Shown: one piece after another, positions 9,515 to 19,736 of the stretch
How the letters are laid out: each line of letters begins with the position of its first letter
Position numbering within the stretch: the first letter of the stretch is position 1
Assembly (NCBI GenBank): GCA_001512915.1
Contig: LFTC01000066.1
Location: forward strand, 37,528 to 101,527
Source: Clostridiales bacterium DTU083
GTDB taxonomy: Bacteria; Bacillota; Clostridia; Caldicoprobacterales; DTU083
Direction of reading: 5' to 3'
Length of the DNA stretch: 64,000 nt
Translations under genes and position numbers: made by a program
Notes under the pieces: generated by a model
The model's input: only the letters and a program-made list of their open reading frames with translations
What the model was told of the DNA's origin: nothing
Database searches by the model: none

Positions 9515-10882
9515 ATGAGGAAAAATAAGGATAACAGAAATGGCGGTCTGCAAGTGAGACTTGCAGCTTTGCAAGTGCTGAAAGAAGTAAATAGAGACGG
9601 TAAATATATCCATATCAGCCTAAAGGAAAATCTGCGAAAATGGAGGTTTGAGCGTCTGGATGCCGCCTTTGTTACTCAATTGGTTTATGGAACTTTAGAA
9701 AAACAGATTTCTATAGATTATTATTTAAGCAAACTGTCAAACCCGAAACGTGTCAATCCATGGATTGAAAACATTATGCGAATGGGGGCTTATCAGATAC
9801 TTTACATGGATAAAGTCCCTGATTTTGCTGCCTGCAATGAGGCTGTGGAGCTTTGTAAAGCAAAGGGATTAGCTGGACTTAAAGGATTTGTTAATGGAAC
9901 TTTGCGTAATCTTTCTAGGAATAAGGAGAAGCTGTTGAAACCTGATCCGAACTTATCAGATGCTGAAAACCTTTCTATTTTATACAGCTTTCCGCTATGG
10001 TTAGTTGAACAATGGATTGAAGATTACGGTCTTGCTGCTGCAGAGGAAATCCTAAAACCATTGGATACGGACAACTATACTACTATTAGAGTAAATACAT
10101 TAAAAACCTCCAAAAAAGATTTGAAAGCAAAACTGGAGAGCTGCGGTATTGAGGTGTTTGATGGACTATACTTGGATGAAGCCTTGCGCTTCGCAAGCGG
10201 AGGAGATATAGAGGAAAACCCGTTTTATCAGGAAGGTAACTTTATCGTACAGGCTGAGAGTTCCATGCTGGTTTCTCGCATAGTGGATCCTAAACCTGGA
10301 GAGATTATTTTAGACGCTTGCAGCTCACCTGGCGGAAAAACAACACACATGGCAGAATTGATGAATGGAAAAGGCAAAATAATTGCATGGGACATTCATC
10401 CTCACCGGGTAGAGCTGGTAAGAAGAAATAGCGGACGAATGAATGTGGATATTGTAGAACCTTTATTATTTGATGCAACTGTTCCAGCTGCTGAATGGAG
10501 GAACATATTTGACAGAGTGCTGATTGATGCTCCTTGTTCAGGATTGGGCATAGTTCATAAAAAACCTGACATAAAATTAAATATTTCAAAAAAAGCATTG
10601 AAGCAATTGCCCGATCTGCAGTATAGAATTCTGGATGCATGCAGCAAGTATGTTAAGCCCGGTGGAGTGCTGGTTTATAGTACCTGTACTATAAATTTAT
10701 CAGAGAATGAAGCAATAATTGACAAATTTCTGAAAAACAATAATGAATATTATTTGGATAATATTCTGCCTTTAACGCCTGAAAAGCTGCATTCCGCAGT
10801 AGAAAACGGGTTTATTAAACTGATTCCATCGCGTTATGGTATCGATGGCTTTTTTATTGCTAGGTTGAGGAGGAAAAACTGA
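9515..10882 (+). CDS. rsmB: 16S rRNA (cytosine-967-C5)-methyltransferase RsmB
   Basis: NusB-like N-terminus plus LDACSSPGGKTTHMAELM and DAPCSGLGI, YSTCTIN. Confidence 0.95.
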   Translation: MRKNKDNRNGGLQVRLAALQVLKEVNRDGKYIHISLKENLRKWRFERLDAAFVTQLVYGTLEKQISIDYYLSKLSNPKRVNPWIENIMRMGAYQILYMDKVPDFAACNEAVELCKAKGLAGLKGFVNGTLRNLSRNKEKLLKPDPNLSDAENLSILYSFPLWLVEQWIEDYGLAAAEEILKPLDTDNYTTIRVNTLKTSKKDLKAKLESCGIEVFDGLYLDEALRFASGGDIEENPFYQEGNFIVQAESSMLVSRIVDPKPGEIILDACSSPGGKTTHMAELMNGKGKIIAWDIHPHRVELVRRNSGRMNVDIVEPLLFDATVPAAEWRNIFDRVLIDAPCSGLGIVHKKPDIKLNISKKALKQLPDLQYRILDACSKYVKPGGVLVYSTCTINLSENEAIIDKFLKNNNEYYLDNILPLTPEKLHSAVENGFIKLIPSRYGIDGFFIARLRRKN

Positions 10883-10883
10883 T

Positions 10884-11978
10884 TTGTCAAATCCATCAGA
10901 TAAAACTGAGACCAGAATGAATAAACAGCCAGAGAAAAGAAGAGCAGATTTACTTAATATGAGCCTGGAAGAAATAAAGTCGGATTTGGTTTCTTTGGGA
11001 GAGGAACATTACAGGGGAGATCAGATCTATCAGTGGGTATACAGAGATGTTGCTTTTGACGAAATGACAAACCTATCTAAGTCATTAAGGCAAAAGTTGG
11101 CACAAAATTATATTATTGGAACCTTAAAACAGTTGAAGCGTTTGATATCAGCAGATGAGCATACTATAAAGTATTTGTATTTGCTGTCTGATAATAATAT
11201 AATAGAATGTGTTGTTATGAAATATCGTCATGGCAACACTATATGTCTGTCTACCCAAGTGGGCTGTGCAATGGGTTGTAGTTTTTGCGCATCTGCCACT
11301 GGGGGACTTATTCGACAGTTGAATGCCGGGGAAATGATGGCACAAGTTTTGGAGTCAAACAGGGATTTGGCTAAACTTGGTTGGAATCCTGTGAGCAATG
11401 TAGTTCTTATGGGCAGCGGTGAACCTTTGGATAACTATGAAAATACAATGAAGTTTATACATCAAATTCATCATCCTAAAGGATATAATATGAGCTATAG
11501 AAACATTACCCTGTCCACTTGCGGTTTGGTGCCAAAAATGCGTGCGCTGGCCGATGAAGGACTTAACATTAATCTGGCGGTTTCCCTTCATGCTTCCAAT
11601 GATAATGTCAGGAAAAAGATTATGAAAGTTGCCAATGTATACTCAATTGAAGAGATTATAGATGCCAGCAGATACTTTTATGCTAAAACAGGCAGAAGAA
11701 TAACCTTTGAATATGTGATGATAGATGGTGTAAATGACAGGCCTGAGCTTGCGGCTGAGCTTTCCCAATTATTATATGGCTTTCCAAACCATGTTAATTT
11801 AATTCCTTTAAATGAGAATAAACAAAATAAGAAAAAAAGAAGCAATAATACTGCTATTAGAGAATTTATGTCTGTATTAAGATCTTATGGCATCAATGTG
11901 ACAATAAGACGTGAAATGGGATCAGATATTCAAGGCGCCTGCGGGCAATTAAAGGCTGATTTTATGGAGAAACTATAA
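10884..11978 (+). CDS. rlmN: 23S rRNA (adenine-2503-C2)-methyltransferase RlmN (radical SAM)
   Basis: STQVGCAMGCSFCASATGG, VLMGSGEPLDNYENT, RREMGSDIQGACGQL. Confidence 0.97.
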   Translation: MSNPSDKTETRMNKQPEKRRADLLNMSLEEIKSDLVSLGEEHYRGDQIYQWVYRDVAFDEMTNLSKSLRQKLAQNYIIGTLKQLKRLISADEHTIKYLYLLSDNNIIECVVMKYRHGNTICLSTQVGCAMGCSFCASATGGLIRQLNAGEMMAQVLESNRDLAKLGWNPVSNVVLMGSGEPLDNYENTMKFIHQIHHPKGYNMSYRNITLSTCGLVPKMRALADEGLNINLAVSLHASNDNVRKKIMKVANVYSIEEIIDASRYFYAKTGRRITFEYVMIDGVNDRPELAAELSQLLYGFPNHVNLIPLNENKQNKKKRSNNTAIREFMSVLRSYGINVTIRREMGSDIQGACGQLKADFMEKL

Positions 11979-11990
11979 AAGGGGGTACCC

Positions 11991-12758
11991 ATGGAATACG
12001 GAGCATTCAGCCATAAAGGATTGCAAAGAAAATCTAATGAAGATTATTATTATATACCCGAAAATGAAGATAAACCTGCCATTATGATGGTTGCTGACGG
12101 TATGGGCGGCCATAATGCCGGAGAACGTGCAAGCAGGCTTGCAGTAGAGTATGTTGTTGCTTACTTTGAGAAAAACAAAGATAATTTAAAATATACAGAA
12201 GAATTAATTCAGGCAATACAGGATTCCATTGAACAAGCCAATGAACATGTTCTGGATTTGTCCCGTACAGAAGAGCGTTTTTCCGGCATGGGAACTACAT
12301 TAACATTGGTGGTGTTCGATGAAGACCGCTTCCATGTCGCTCATATAGGAGACAGCAGATGTTATTTAATTCGTAATGGAATTGTCCGCCAAATAACCAG
12401 AGATCACTCCTTAGTACAAGAGCTTTTGGATCATGGCAGCATAACGAAACATGAGATGAACATCCATCCAAAAAGAAATGTTATAACCAGGGCTTTGGGT
12501 ACGGAAGATAAGCTTCGTATTGATTGCTTTGAAGAAATCCTTCAATCAGGCGATATTATTCTTCTATGTACAGATGGATTAATAAATTATGTTGATCTGG
12601 AAAAAGTTGCGGCTGACCTGCCCCAGAATATTTCCATGGTACAATTGGCAGAAATGTTAGGTAAAGAGGCTTTAGCAGCCGGGGGCTCTGATGACATTAC
12701 AATTACTGCCGCCAGATATACCGGCATGGAAAAGAGGGGTGAAAACCATGCTAGGTAG
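11991..12758 (+). CDS. prpC: PP2C-type serine/threonine phosphatase
   Basis: VADGMGGHNAGERAS, HIGDSRCYLIRNG, LCTDGLINYV; overlaps the start of prkC. Confidence 0.95.
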   Translation: MEYGAFSHKGLQRKSNEDYYYIPENEDKPAIMMVADGMGGHNAGERASRLAVEYVVAYFEKNKDNLKYTEELIQAIQDSIEQANEHVLDLSRTEERFSGMGTTLTLVVFDEDRFHVAHIGDSRCYLIRNGIVRQITRDHSLVQELLDHGSITKHEMNIHPKRNVITRALGTEDKLRIDCFEEILQSGDIILLCTDGLINYVDLEKVAADLPQNISMVQLAEMLGKEALAAGGSDDITITAARYTGMEKRGENHAR

Positions 12759-14691
12759 GATTCTGGGGGGACGCTATGAACTAATTGAGAAAACCGGTGG
12801 AGGCGGCATGGCTGTTGTATATAAAGCAAAATGCCATTTGCTTAACCGTTATGTTGCTGTAAAAATTTTACGGCCTGATTTGGTGGAAAATGAAGAGTTT
12901 GTAACTCGTTTTAAAAGAGAATCACAGGCAGCTGCAAGCCTTTCGCATCCCAATATTGTAAACATGTATGACGTTGGTCAGGAAGATGATATCCATTATA
13001 TAGTAATGGAATATGTAGATGGAATGACATTAAAAGAATATATCAGAAAAGAAGGAAGGCTGTCCTGCGAAGAAGCTGTACGCATTGCGTGCCAAGTTTG
13101 CTCTGCCTTGCATCATGCCCATGAAAACAACATAGTTCATCGTGATATAAAGCCGCAAAATATACTTATCAGCAGAGATGGTACTGCGAAGGTGGCAGAT
13201 TTTGGCATTGCCAGAGCTGTAACATCTGCTACGGTTACCATGGCCGGTGCTAACGTAATTGGCTCTGTTCATTATTTTTCTCCGGAACAGGCTAAAGGGA
13301 GTTATGTAGACAAGAAATCTGATATTTATTCTCTAGGCATTGTATTATATGAGATGGTAACCGGTGTAGTGCCATTTGAAGGTGACAGTGCAATATCAGT
13401 AGCCTTAAAACATATACAGGAGCAGGTTACACCTCCTGGGGAATTAAATCCGGATATACCAAAAAGCATCCAGTATATTATTGAACGTGCGCTGGAGAAA
13501 AGACTAGAAGACCGATATAATGATGCAGCAGAAATGCTTAGTGATTTAAAAAGAGCATTAAAAGAGCCTGACGGTTCTTATGTTAAGCGTATAACCAGCG
13601 ATAGTCAGGCTACCCGTGTAATTCCTCGAATTGAATATGAGAGACATATTAAAGATCATCAGGTTACAGAATTAAATGACATCGATGTAAAGAATACAAC
13701 GGAAAACGAGGGAGAAACGCGTGTCAGACGCCGGGGATGGATGCTGACAACACTTTCTGTTATTGCTGCAGCCGCAGTATTGTTTGTTCTTTTTATGGTT
13801 GTTAGGACAATTTATAATCAAAATTTTGCAATCCGAAATACAGAGGTTCCCAGCATTGTTGGATATGATGAGTCAACTGCAAGGGAGATTCTGAAGGAAC
13901 GAGGTCTGCAGTTAACCATAGAGGAATGGCAGTATGATGAGAGTGTGCCCGAAGGCAGAATTATTTCTCAGAATCCCCAAGAGGGTACAAATGTAAAAAC
14001 TAACAGCAAAGTATACGTAGTCATGAGCAGCGGTGTGAAAATGATTACAGTGCCGGATGTTATCAATCTATCCCAGCGAAATGCTGAGATTGAGTTGGAA
14101 AACATAGGCTTAAAGGTAGGCCCAATTGAATATATAAACAGCGACATAGCAAGTGGATATGTAGTTAAACAGGAACCAAGTGCGTTTCAGGATGTTCCTG
14201 AGGGAACTGAAATACGCTTGTATGTCAGTAAAGGGCCAGAGGATACTTCCGTAATGGTCGGCAAATACACAGGAATTACCGAAGACCTGGCTGTTGAAAT
14301 GATTAAGAGCAGCAATTTGGAAGTTGGAAATGTATATCGCGAATATAACAGTGAATATAACGAAGGCATTGTTTTCAGGCAGTCACCGCATGAAGGGGCT
14401 AATGTAGAACATGGAAGAAAGATTGATATATGGGTGAGTCTGGGTGAACAACAAAGTAATAAGAAAAAGATAACAATTACTTTGGATGGAACGGATAGAA
14501 ATGTAAGGGTCCAGATAATACGAACTTCAGATGATAGAATCATATATGACAAAGAACACAATCCCAAGGAAGGGGAGATAGAGATCGTAATAGAGGATAC
14601 AGGCGTGCAGAATTATGCAGTTTGGATTGATAATGAGTATTTTATGACAAAAACATTGGATTTTACAAAACATGAAAGGAGAGACGAATGA
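12748..14691 (+). CDS. prkC: Ser/Thr protein kinase with three PASTA domains
   Basis: Kinase motifs GGGGMAVVYKAK, HRDIKPQNILI, DFGIARA; one TM segment (MLTTLSVIAAAAVLFVLFMVV); PASTA repeats VPSIVGYDESTAREIL, VPDVINLSQRNAEIEL, VGKYTGITEDLAVEMI. Start refined to the ATG at 12748. Confidence 0.96.
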   Translation: MLGRILGGRYELIEKTGGGGMAVVYKAKCHLLNRYVAVKILRPDLVENEEFVTRFKRESQAAASLSHPNIVNMYDVGQEDDIHYIVMEYVDGMTLKEYIRKEGRLSCEEAVRIACQVCSALHHAHENNIVHRDIKPQNILISRDGTAKVADFGIARAVTSATVTMAGANVIGSVHYFSPEQAKGSYVDKKSDIYSLGIVLYEMVTGVVPFEGDSAISVALKHIQEQVTPPGELNPDIPKSIQYIIERALEKRLEDRYNDAAEMLSDLKRALKEPDGSYVKRITSDSQATRVIPRIEYERHIKDHQVTELNDIDVKNTTENEGETRVRRRGWMLTTLSVIAAAAVLFVLFMVVRTIYNQNFAIRNTEVPSIVGYDESTAREILKERGLQLTIEEWQYDESVPEGRIISQNPQEGTNVKTNSKVYVVMSSGVKMITVPDVINLSQRNAEIELENIGLKVGPIEYINSDIASGYVVKQEPSAFQDVPEGTEIRLYVSKGPEDTSVMVGKYTGITEDLAVEMIKSSNLEVGNVYREYNSEYNEGIVFRQSPHEGANVEHGRKIDIWVSLGEQQSNKKKITITLDGTDRNVRVQIIRTSDDRIIYDKEHNPKEGEIEIVIEDTGVQNYAVWIDNEYFMTKTLDFTKHERRDE

Positions 14692-15569
14692 AGGAAGGAG
14701 TTATAATAAAAGGAATTGGCGGCTTTTACGATGTCCTGGCATCAGATAATCAGGTATATCGGTGCAGACCCAGGGGAATATTCCGTAAGCTGGGAATCAC
14801 GCCAATGGTGGGAGACAGAGTTCGTATAACTCCGCAAAGTTCAGAACATGAAGGTGCATTGGAAGAAATTTTGCCAAGAAAAAACACCTTAATTCGTCCT
14901 CCTGTGGCAAACATAGATAATTTAGCGGTTGTCGTGGCTGCAGAACAGCCATCCCCGGATTTTTATATGGTGGATAAGTTAATTATAACTGCAGAACGAA
15001 TGGGAATATCTGTAATACTGCTAATAAACAAAATAGACTTGGCCAAGACCGATGTTTTAAAGAAGATGAAATCCCAGTACTCCGGATCAGGCTATCCAAT
15101 ATTTTGCGTTTCCGGCAAATTTGGCCAAGGGATAGAAGAGTTGAGCAAGGCGATGAAGGGGATTACTACTTTAGCCGGCCAGTCAGGAGTAGGAAAATCT
15201 ACCATTATCAATAGATTAAATCCTGGAAAAAAACTGGAAACAGGAAAAATAAGTGCGAAGATTAAACGCGGCAGACATACAACCCGCCATGTTGAACTGT
15301 TAATTTTACCTCATGGCGGAATGGTTGTTGATACACCCGGATTTAGCCAATTAGAATTAAAGGATGTTGATCCAATTGAATTGCAAAATAGTTATCCGGA
15401 ATTTGACAGGTACAGACATGAGTGCTATTTTAATGGTTGTCTCCATGTCAGCGAACCAAACTGCCGAGTAAAACAGGCCGTTGAAGAAGGAAATGTATCA
15501 AAGGAAAGATATGATCGTTATATTCACATTATGGAAGAAATAAAAGAGAATAGGAGGAATTTATGGTGA
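14688..15569 (+). CDS. rsgA: ribosome small-subunit-dependent GTPase A
   Basis: Circularly permuted GTPase: [29 protein letters not shown], zinc motif [16 protein letters not shown]. Confidence 0.97.
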   Translation: MKEGVIIKGIGGFYDVLASDNQVYRCRPRGIFRKLGITPMVGDRVRITPQSSEHEGALEEILPRKNTLIRPPVANIDNLAVVVAAEQPSPDFYMVDKLIITAERMGISVILLINKIDLAKTDVLKKMKSQYSGSGYPIFCVSGKFGQGIEELSKAMKGITTLAGQSGVGKSTIINRLNPGKKLETGKISAKIKRGRHTTRHVELLILPHGGMVVDTPGFSQLELKDVDPIELQNSYPEFDRYRHECYFNGCLHVSEPNCRVKQAVEEGNVSKERYDRYIHIMEEIKENRRNLW

Positions 15570-16222
15570 TACAGATAGCACCGTCCATTTTATCAGCAGA
15601 TTTTGCAAGATTGGGAGAAGAAATCGTTCTTATGGAAAAAGGAGGAGCGGACTGGATCCATATTGATGTGATGGATGCTCATTTTGTACCTAATCTTACC
15701 TTTGGCCCTCCTGTTATAAAAGCCATTCGCCCTGTAACAAAGGTACCATTTGATGTACACCTGATGATGGATAACCCTATGGATTACATAGATGATTTTA
15801 TTGATGCTGGTGCAGACAGCATTACAGTTCATGCAGAAGTTTTATCTCATCTTCATCGTTCTGTAACTTACATTAAACAAAAAGGTATAAAAGCTGCCGT
15901 ATCATTAAATCCTTCCACTCCATTAAATATACTGGAGTATATTCTCGAGGATTTGGATATGGTGCTCCTAATGACTGTTAATCCAGGTTTTGGGGGGCAA
16001 AGCTTCATTCCCTCAATGATTAAGAAAATCAGGCTGCTTAAAAAGATGGTTGATGAAAGACAGTGCAAAACGATTATACAGGTAGATGGAGGAATTTCAC
16101 TTAAGAATATTCGGGAAGTTGCTGAGGCAGGAGCTAATTGCTTTGTTGCAGGATCTTCCATATTCTCAGCTCCTGATCCGGCTGCTATGATTTCTCAAAT
16201 GAGGGAAGCTGCGATGCTATGA
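15563..16222 (+). CDS. rpe: ribulose-phosphate 3-epimerase
   Basis: [42 protein letters not shown]. Confidence 0.97.
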   Translation: MVIQIAPSILSADFARLGEEIVLMEKGGADWIHIDVMDAHFVPNLTFGPPVIKAIRPVTKVPFDVHLMMDNPMDYIDDFIDAGADSITVHAEVLSHLHRSVTYIKQKGIKAAVSLNPSTPLNILEYILEDLDMVLLMTVNPGFGGQSFIPSMIKKIRLLKKMVDERQCKTIIQVDGGISLKNIREVAEAGANCFVAGSSIFSAPDPAAMISQMREAAML

Positions 16223-16854
16223 TAGCCGCTATTATATCCAATGGAGAGCTTGGAGATGTAAGAAAAATAAAAAAAGGGCTGCCGGAGTTTGATTTTGTTG
16301 TATGTTGTGATGGTGCTTTAAGGCATTTGGAGAAATTAGGTCTTTTGCCTGATATTATCGTGGGTGATTTTGATTCTGCTGATCCAGTCCTACTGGAAAC
16401 CTATAGAAGAAAAGGAATTGGAATAAGAACCTATCCTGTTGATAAGGATGAGACAGACACTGAACTGGCAGCACAGGCTGTCATCAAAGCCGGAGCAGAC
16501 AGAGTATTTATTTTGGGCGGGCTGGGCAGTCGCTGGGATCATTCATATGCAAATGTAATGATACTTGTTAAACTGGTAAAATCAGGAATTGATGCTATGA
16601 TTCTGCACAGCCATAATCGAATAATAGTCTCCAATAAAACTCTTTCTTTGTACGGCACGCCTGGCCAATATGTCTCTCTTCTGCCTTTGGGTGAGAATGT
16701 ATTCATACATGAAACAAAAGGATTGAAATATCAGATAAAGAATAAAGGATTGCCTTTGGATACCCCTTATGGAATAAGTAATATCATGCTTGGGAATAAA
16801 GCTGAAGTTAAAATTGCTTCCGGATGGCTGATGGCAGTTATCGCAGAAGATTAA
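16219..16854 (+). CDS. thiN: thiamine diphosphokinase
   Basis: [46 protein letters not shown]. Confidence 0.93.
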   Translation: MIAAIISNGELGDVRKIKKGLPEFDFVVCCDGALRHLEKLGLLPDIIVGDFDSADPVLLETYRRKGIGIRTYPVDKDETDTELAAQAVIKAGADRVFILGGLGSRWDHSYANVMILVKLVKSGIDAMILHSHNRIIVSNKTLSLYGTPGQYVSLLPLGENVFIHETKGLKYQIKNKGLPLDTPYGISNIMLGNKAEVKIASGWLMAVIAED

Positions 16855-16936
16855 AATCTTTATCATCACTATTTCCTATCCGGCCGAATATAATAAATCA
16901 GATTAAGCATTTATAAACCGGCTGGAGGGGAGAAAT

Positions 16937-17137
16937 GTGTTTATATGGTACCGATTTAAGCCGGGCAAGCCTTCAAAACCTCGCAAACCAAAAAAAAAAT
17001 ATAATGTATTATCAATTATTTTAATAATTATGGGTATTCTTTTGGTTATGATTTATACCCCTCCTTGGGTATGGTTTTTTCTTCTGGGTCTGATATTGAT
17101 CATAATAGGCTTGCTTAGCTTTAATAAATGGAAATAA
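16937..17137 (+). CDS. small two-TM membrane protein (66 aa), GTG start
   Basis: RBS GGAGGGGAGAA upstream of GTG; Lys/Pro-rich N-terminus then two hydrophobic segments (VLSIILIIMGILLVMIY; VWFFLLGLILIIIGLLSF); terminator follows. Confidence 0.65.
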   Translation: MFIWYRFKPGKPSKPRKPKKKYNVLSIILIIMGILLVMIYTPPWVWFFLLGLILIIIGLLSFNKWK

Positions 17138-17149
17138 ACCCTATAAGTC

Positions 17150-17175
17150 AAAAAACGTGCAAAAGCACGTTTTTT
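17150..17175. terminator. bidirectional intrinsic terminator
   Basis: AAAAAACGTGC-AAAA-GCACGTTTTTT perfect hairpin between the convergent small ORF and rpmB. Confidence 0.85.
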
Positions 17176-17181
17176 ACCATA

Positions 17182-17370
17182 CTATATGGAGTTTACCTTT
17201 CCTGAACGGATACACTTGGTGCAGACATTCAAAGTTACGTGGGATCCGTTTACGACCGCTCTTACTTTTTTTAAGTTAGGAGTCCATGTACGATTTCCTC
17301 TTCTATGAGAGTGGCTGACAGTATTACCAAACAATTTTCCTTTATTACATATATCACAAACTTTTGCCAT
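17182..17370 (-). CDS. rpmB: 50S ribosomal protein L28
   Basis: MAKVCDICNKGKLFGNTVSHSHRRGNRTWTPNLKKVRA. Confidence 0.97.
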   Translation of the reverse strand: MAKVCDICNKGKLFGNTVSHSHRRGNRTWTPNLKKVRAVVNGSHVTLNVCTKCIRSGKVNSI

Positions 17371-17608
17371 AACTCACACCTCCTTTGAATGAACAACGCT
17401 TACAAATAACGGCAACCTTTATTCTATCATTTTCCCAGCCGTTTGGCAAGAAAAAGAAAAATAAGGATCTTATATTGCATTATTAGCATTGATAGGATAA
17501 AATAAAAGCTGAATTCTTCAGATAATGTAAATAAACACTGTATTGCTGATATTTTTTTTATATATAGAGAATTTTCCAAAGTAATAAAGCCGGTTAGGAG
17601 GTTAAACG

Positions 17609-17959
17609 ATGAGCACTGTTACAGTGAACGAATTGGGGGAAGTTCGCATATCTGACGAGGTGCTGGCAACTCTAGCAGGGATTTCAGCTATTGGTTGTTA
17701 TGGAATAGTTGGCATGGCCTCAAAAAGAGCTACTGATGGACTAATTGAACTTCTGGGTATGGAAAACTTGTCCAGAGGGGTTAAGGTTACTACTCATGGA
17801 AATGAAGTTACCATTGATTTGTTTATTATAGTTGAATATGGTATTTCCATAGCCGCAGTTGCACAGAACATCATTGATACAGTTAAATATAATGTAGAAA
17901 AGCTGACTGGCGTTACAGTTAATAAGGTAAATATTAAGGTCGAAGGCGTGAGAGTATAA
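17609..17959 (+). CDS. Asp23/Gls24 family envelope stress protein (YloU-like)
   Basis: GEVRISDEVLATLAGISAIGCYGIVGMASK; position upstream of yloV. Confidence 0.92.
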   Translation: MSTVTVNELGEVRISDEVLATLAGISAIGCYGIVGMASKRATDGLIELLGMENLSRGVKVTTHGNEVTIDLFIIVEYGISIAAVAQNIIDTVKYNVEKLTGVTVNKVNIKVEGVRV

Positions 17960-17990
17960 GCTTTGACCCGGCTGTAAGGAGGTACTCATA

Positions 17991-19658
17991 TTGGATCAGA
18001 AGATTTTGGATGGCGCAAAGCTGAGGCTCATGTTTCTTTCGGCTGCTCAGTTTTTGGAAACCAATAAAGAAACCGTGAATGCATTAAATGTTTTTCCAGT
18101 GCCTGATGGGGATACTGGCACTAATATGTCGTTGACAATGTTATCTGCTGCCAGGGAAATAAAAGCATTGAATACAAATGATTTGCCTTCGGTAGTGGAA
18201 GCTCTATCCAAGGGTGCGCTGAAAGGTGCCAGGGGCAATTCAGGCGTGATTTTATCTCAATTGTTTCGCGGGTTTGCTAAGGTTCTGAAATATGAGCACG
18301 AAGTAACGACAAAGAAATATGCCGATGCTTTGACAGCAGGTGTGGAAACTGCATACAAAGCTGTAATGAAACCTGTGGAAGGCACCATGTTGACAGTTGC
18401 CAGGGTAACAGCAGAAGAAGCTAGGAGGCTCGCTGCCCGCATAAGCGATTTTGAATTGTTTTATGAAGGTCTGATTGATGCAGCTAAAGATGCATTGGAT
18501 AAGACTCCTGAAATGCTGCCGGTGCTGAAACAGGCCGGCGTTGTAGATTCAGGAGGGATGGGTCTTTTATATATTATGATGGGGCAAGCGCGGGCGTTGG
18601 ATGAAGATTTTGATTTGGAAGCCCCGTTGGAGCAGCTGGATTTATATATTGGCAGCAGCGCAAGTGTCAGCAGTGCCGGTATACCTGCGCCAGAAAAAAT
18701 ACAGGAACAACCTATTGAATTTTTGTATTGCACCGAGTTTTTTATAACCAATCTTTATCCTTATGTAAGGAAAGAAGATATTGAGAAACTGAAAGCGCGA
18801 CTGGAGCGGATTGGAGATTCTATAGTTGTAGTTGGTGACGAGGATTTAATTAAGGTACATTTTCACACCAATATGCCTGGTAAAGGGCTGCAACTGGCAC
18901 TGCGCTTTGGGGAATTGACAAACATAAAAATTGATAATATGAAGGAACAGCATAAACACGTTATCGAAATGGAAACTAGGGCAGCAGCCAGTGAACCTGA
19001 AAAGAATCTGGGTTTAGTATCAGTTTCTATGGGAAATGGCATTGCAAGTGTCTTCAAGGATTTAAATGCAGACTATATAATTGAAGGCGGCCAGACTATG
19101 AATCCCAGCATAGAGGATATTCTAAATGCTGTAGAAAAGGTTAATGCAAGAGAGGTGTTTGTACTTCCTAACAACAGCAATATTGTTCTCTCTGCTAAAC
19201 AAGCAGCGGAAATCAGCAGTAAGCCTGTTCACGTAATACCTACCAAAACCATTCCTCAAGGGCTGGCAGCATTGATTGCCTATAATCCGGAAAGTGATTT
19301 ACAGGCTAATATAGACGCTATGACAAATGCTATCAAGCAGATTAAGTCAGGGCAGGTAACGTATGCGGTCAGAGATTCACAAGTGGATAACCTCGAGATA
19401 AAAAAAGGCAATATTATGGGTATTACAGATGGTAAGATTTCTTTTGTAGGGGAAGATATTGCTGATGTTACCAAAAAATTGCTGGATAAGATGCTGGAAG
19501 ACGGCGGCGAGATAGTTACCATATTCTATGGCAGCGAAGCCAGTGAGGATGATAATGAATCAATTCGGGCATACTTGGAAGAAAAGTATCCCGATGTTGA
19601 TGTGGAACTGCTCTCCGGTGGCCAGCCTTTATATTATTACATTTTATCGGTGGAATAG
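17991..19658 (+). CDS. DAK2/DegV-type protein YloV (FakA-like fatty acid kinase)
   Basis: NVFPVPDGDTGTNMSLTM, GARGNSGVILSQLFRG, VDSGGMGLLYIMMG; TTG start. Confidence 0.93.
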   Translation: MDQKILDGAKLRLMFLSAAQFLETNKETVNALNVFPVPDGDTGTNMSLTMLSAAREIKALNTNDLPSVVEALSKGALKGARGNSGVILSQLFRGFAKVLKYEHEVTTKKYADALTAGVETAYKAVMKPVEGTMLTVARVTAEEARRLAARISDFELFYEGLIDAAKDALDKTPEMLPVLKQAGVVDSGGMGLLYIMMGQARALDEDFDLEAPLEQLDLYIGSSASVSSAGIPAPEKIQEQPIEFLYCTEFFITNLYPYVRKEDIEKLKARLERIGDSIVVVGDEDLIKVHFHTNMPGKGLQLALRFGELTNIKIDNMKEQHKHVIEMETRAAASEPEKNLGLVSVSMGNGIASVFKDLNADYIIEGGQTMNPSIEDILNAVEKVNAREVFVLPNNSNIVLSAKQAAEISSKPVHVIPTKTIPQGLAALIAYNPESDLQANIDAMTNAIKQIKSGQVTYAVRDSQVDNLEIKKGNIMGITDGKISFVGEDIADVTKKLLDKMLEDGGEIVTIFYGSEASEDDNESIRAYLEEKYPDVDVELLSGGQPLYYYILSVE

Positions 19659-19674
19659 AATACAGTGGGTAATG

Positions 19675-19702
19675 AACCGGAGTTTCTCCGGTTTAATTTT
19701 TT
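19675..19702 (+). terminator. intrinsic terminator between yloV and recG
   Basis: AACCGGAG-TTT-CTCCGGTT followed by TAATTTTTT. Confidence 0.75.
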
Positions 19703-19736
19703 GGGTGCATTGTTTAAATGGAAGGGGGCTTGGATA

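Noticed and set aside
16855-16936. spoVM micro-ORF between thiN and the small membrane protein
   Set aside because: No short ORF with a SpoVM-like amphipathic peptide could be read in the plus-strand frames.
19665-19736. N-terminal extension of recG in the ORF track
   Set aside because: It spans a likely terminator hairpin and has no RBS; TTG 19737 after AAGGGGGC is a better start.
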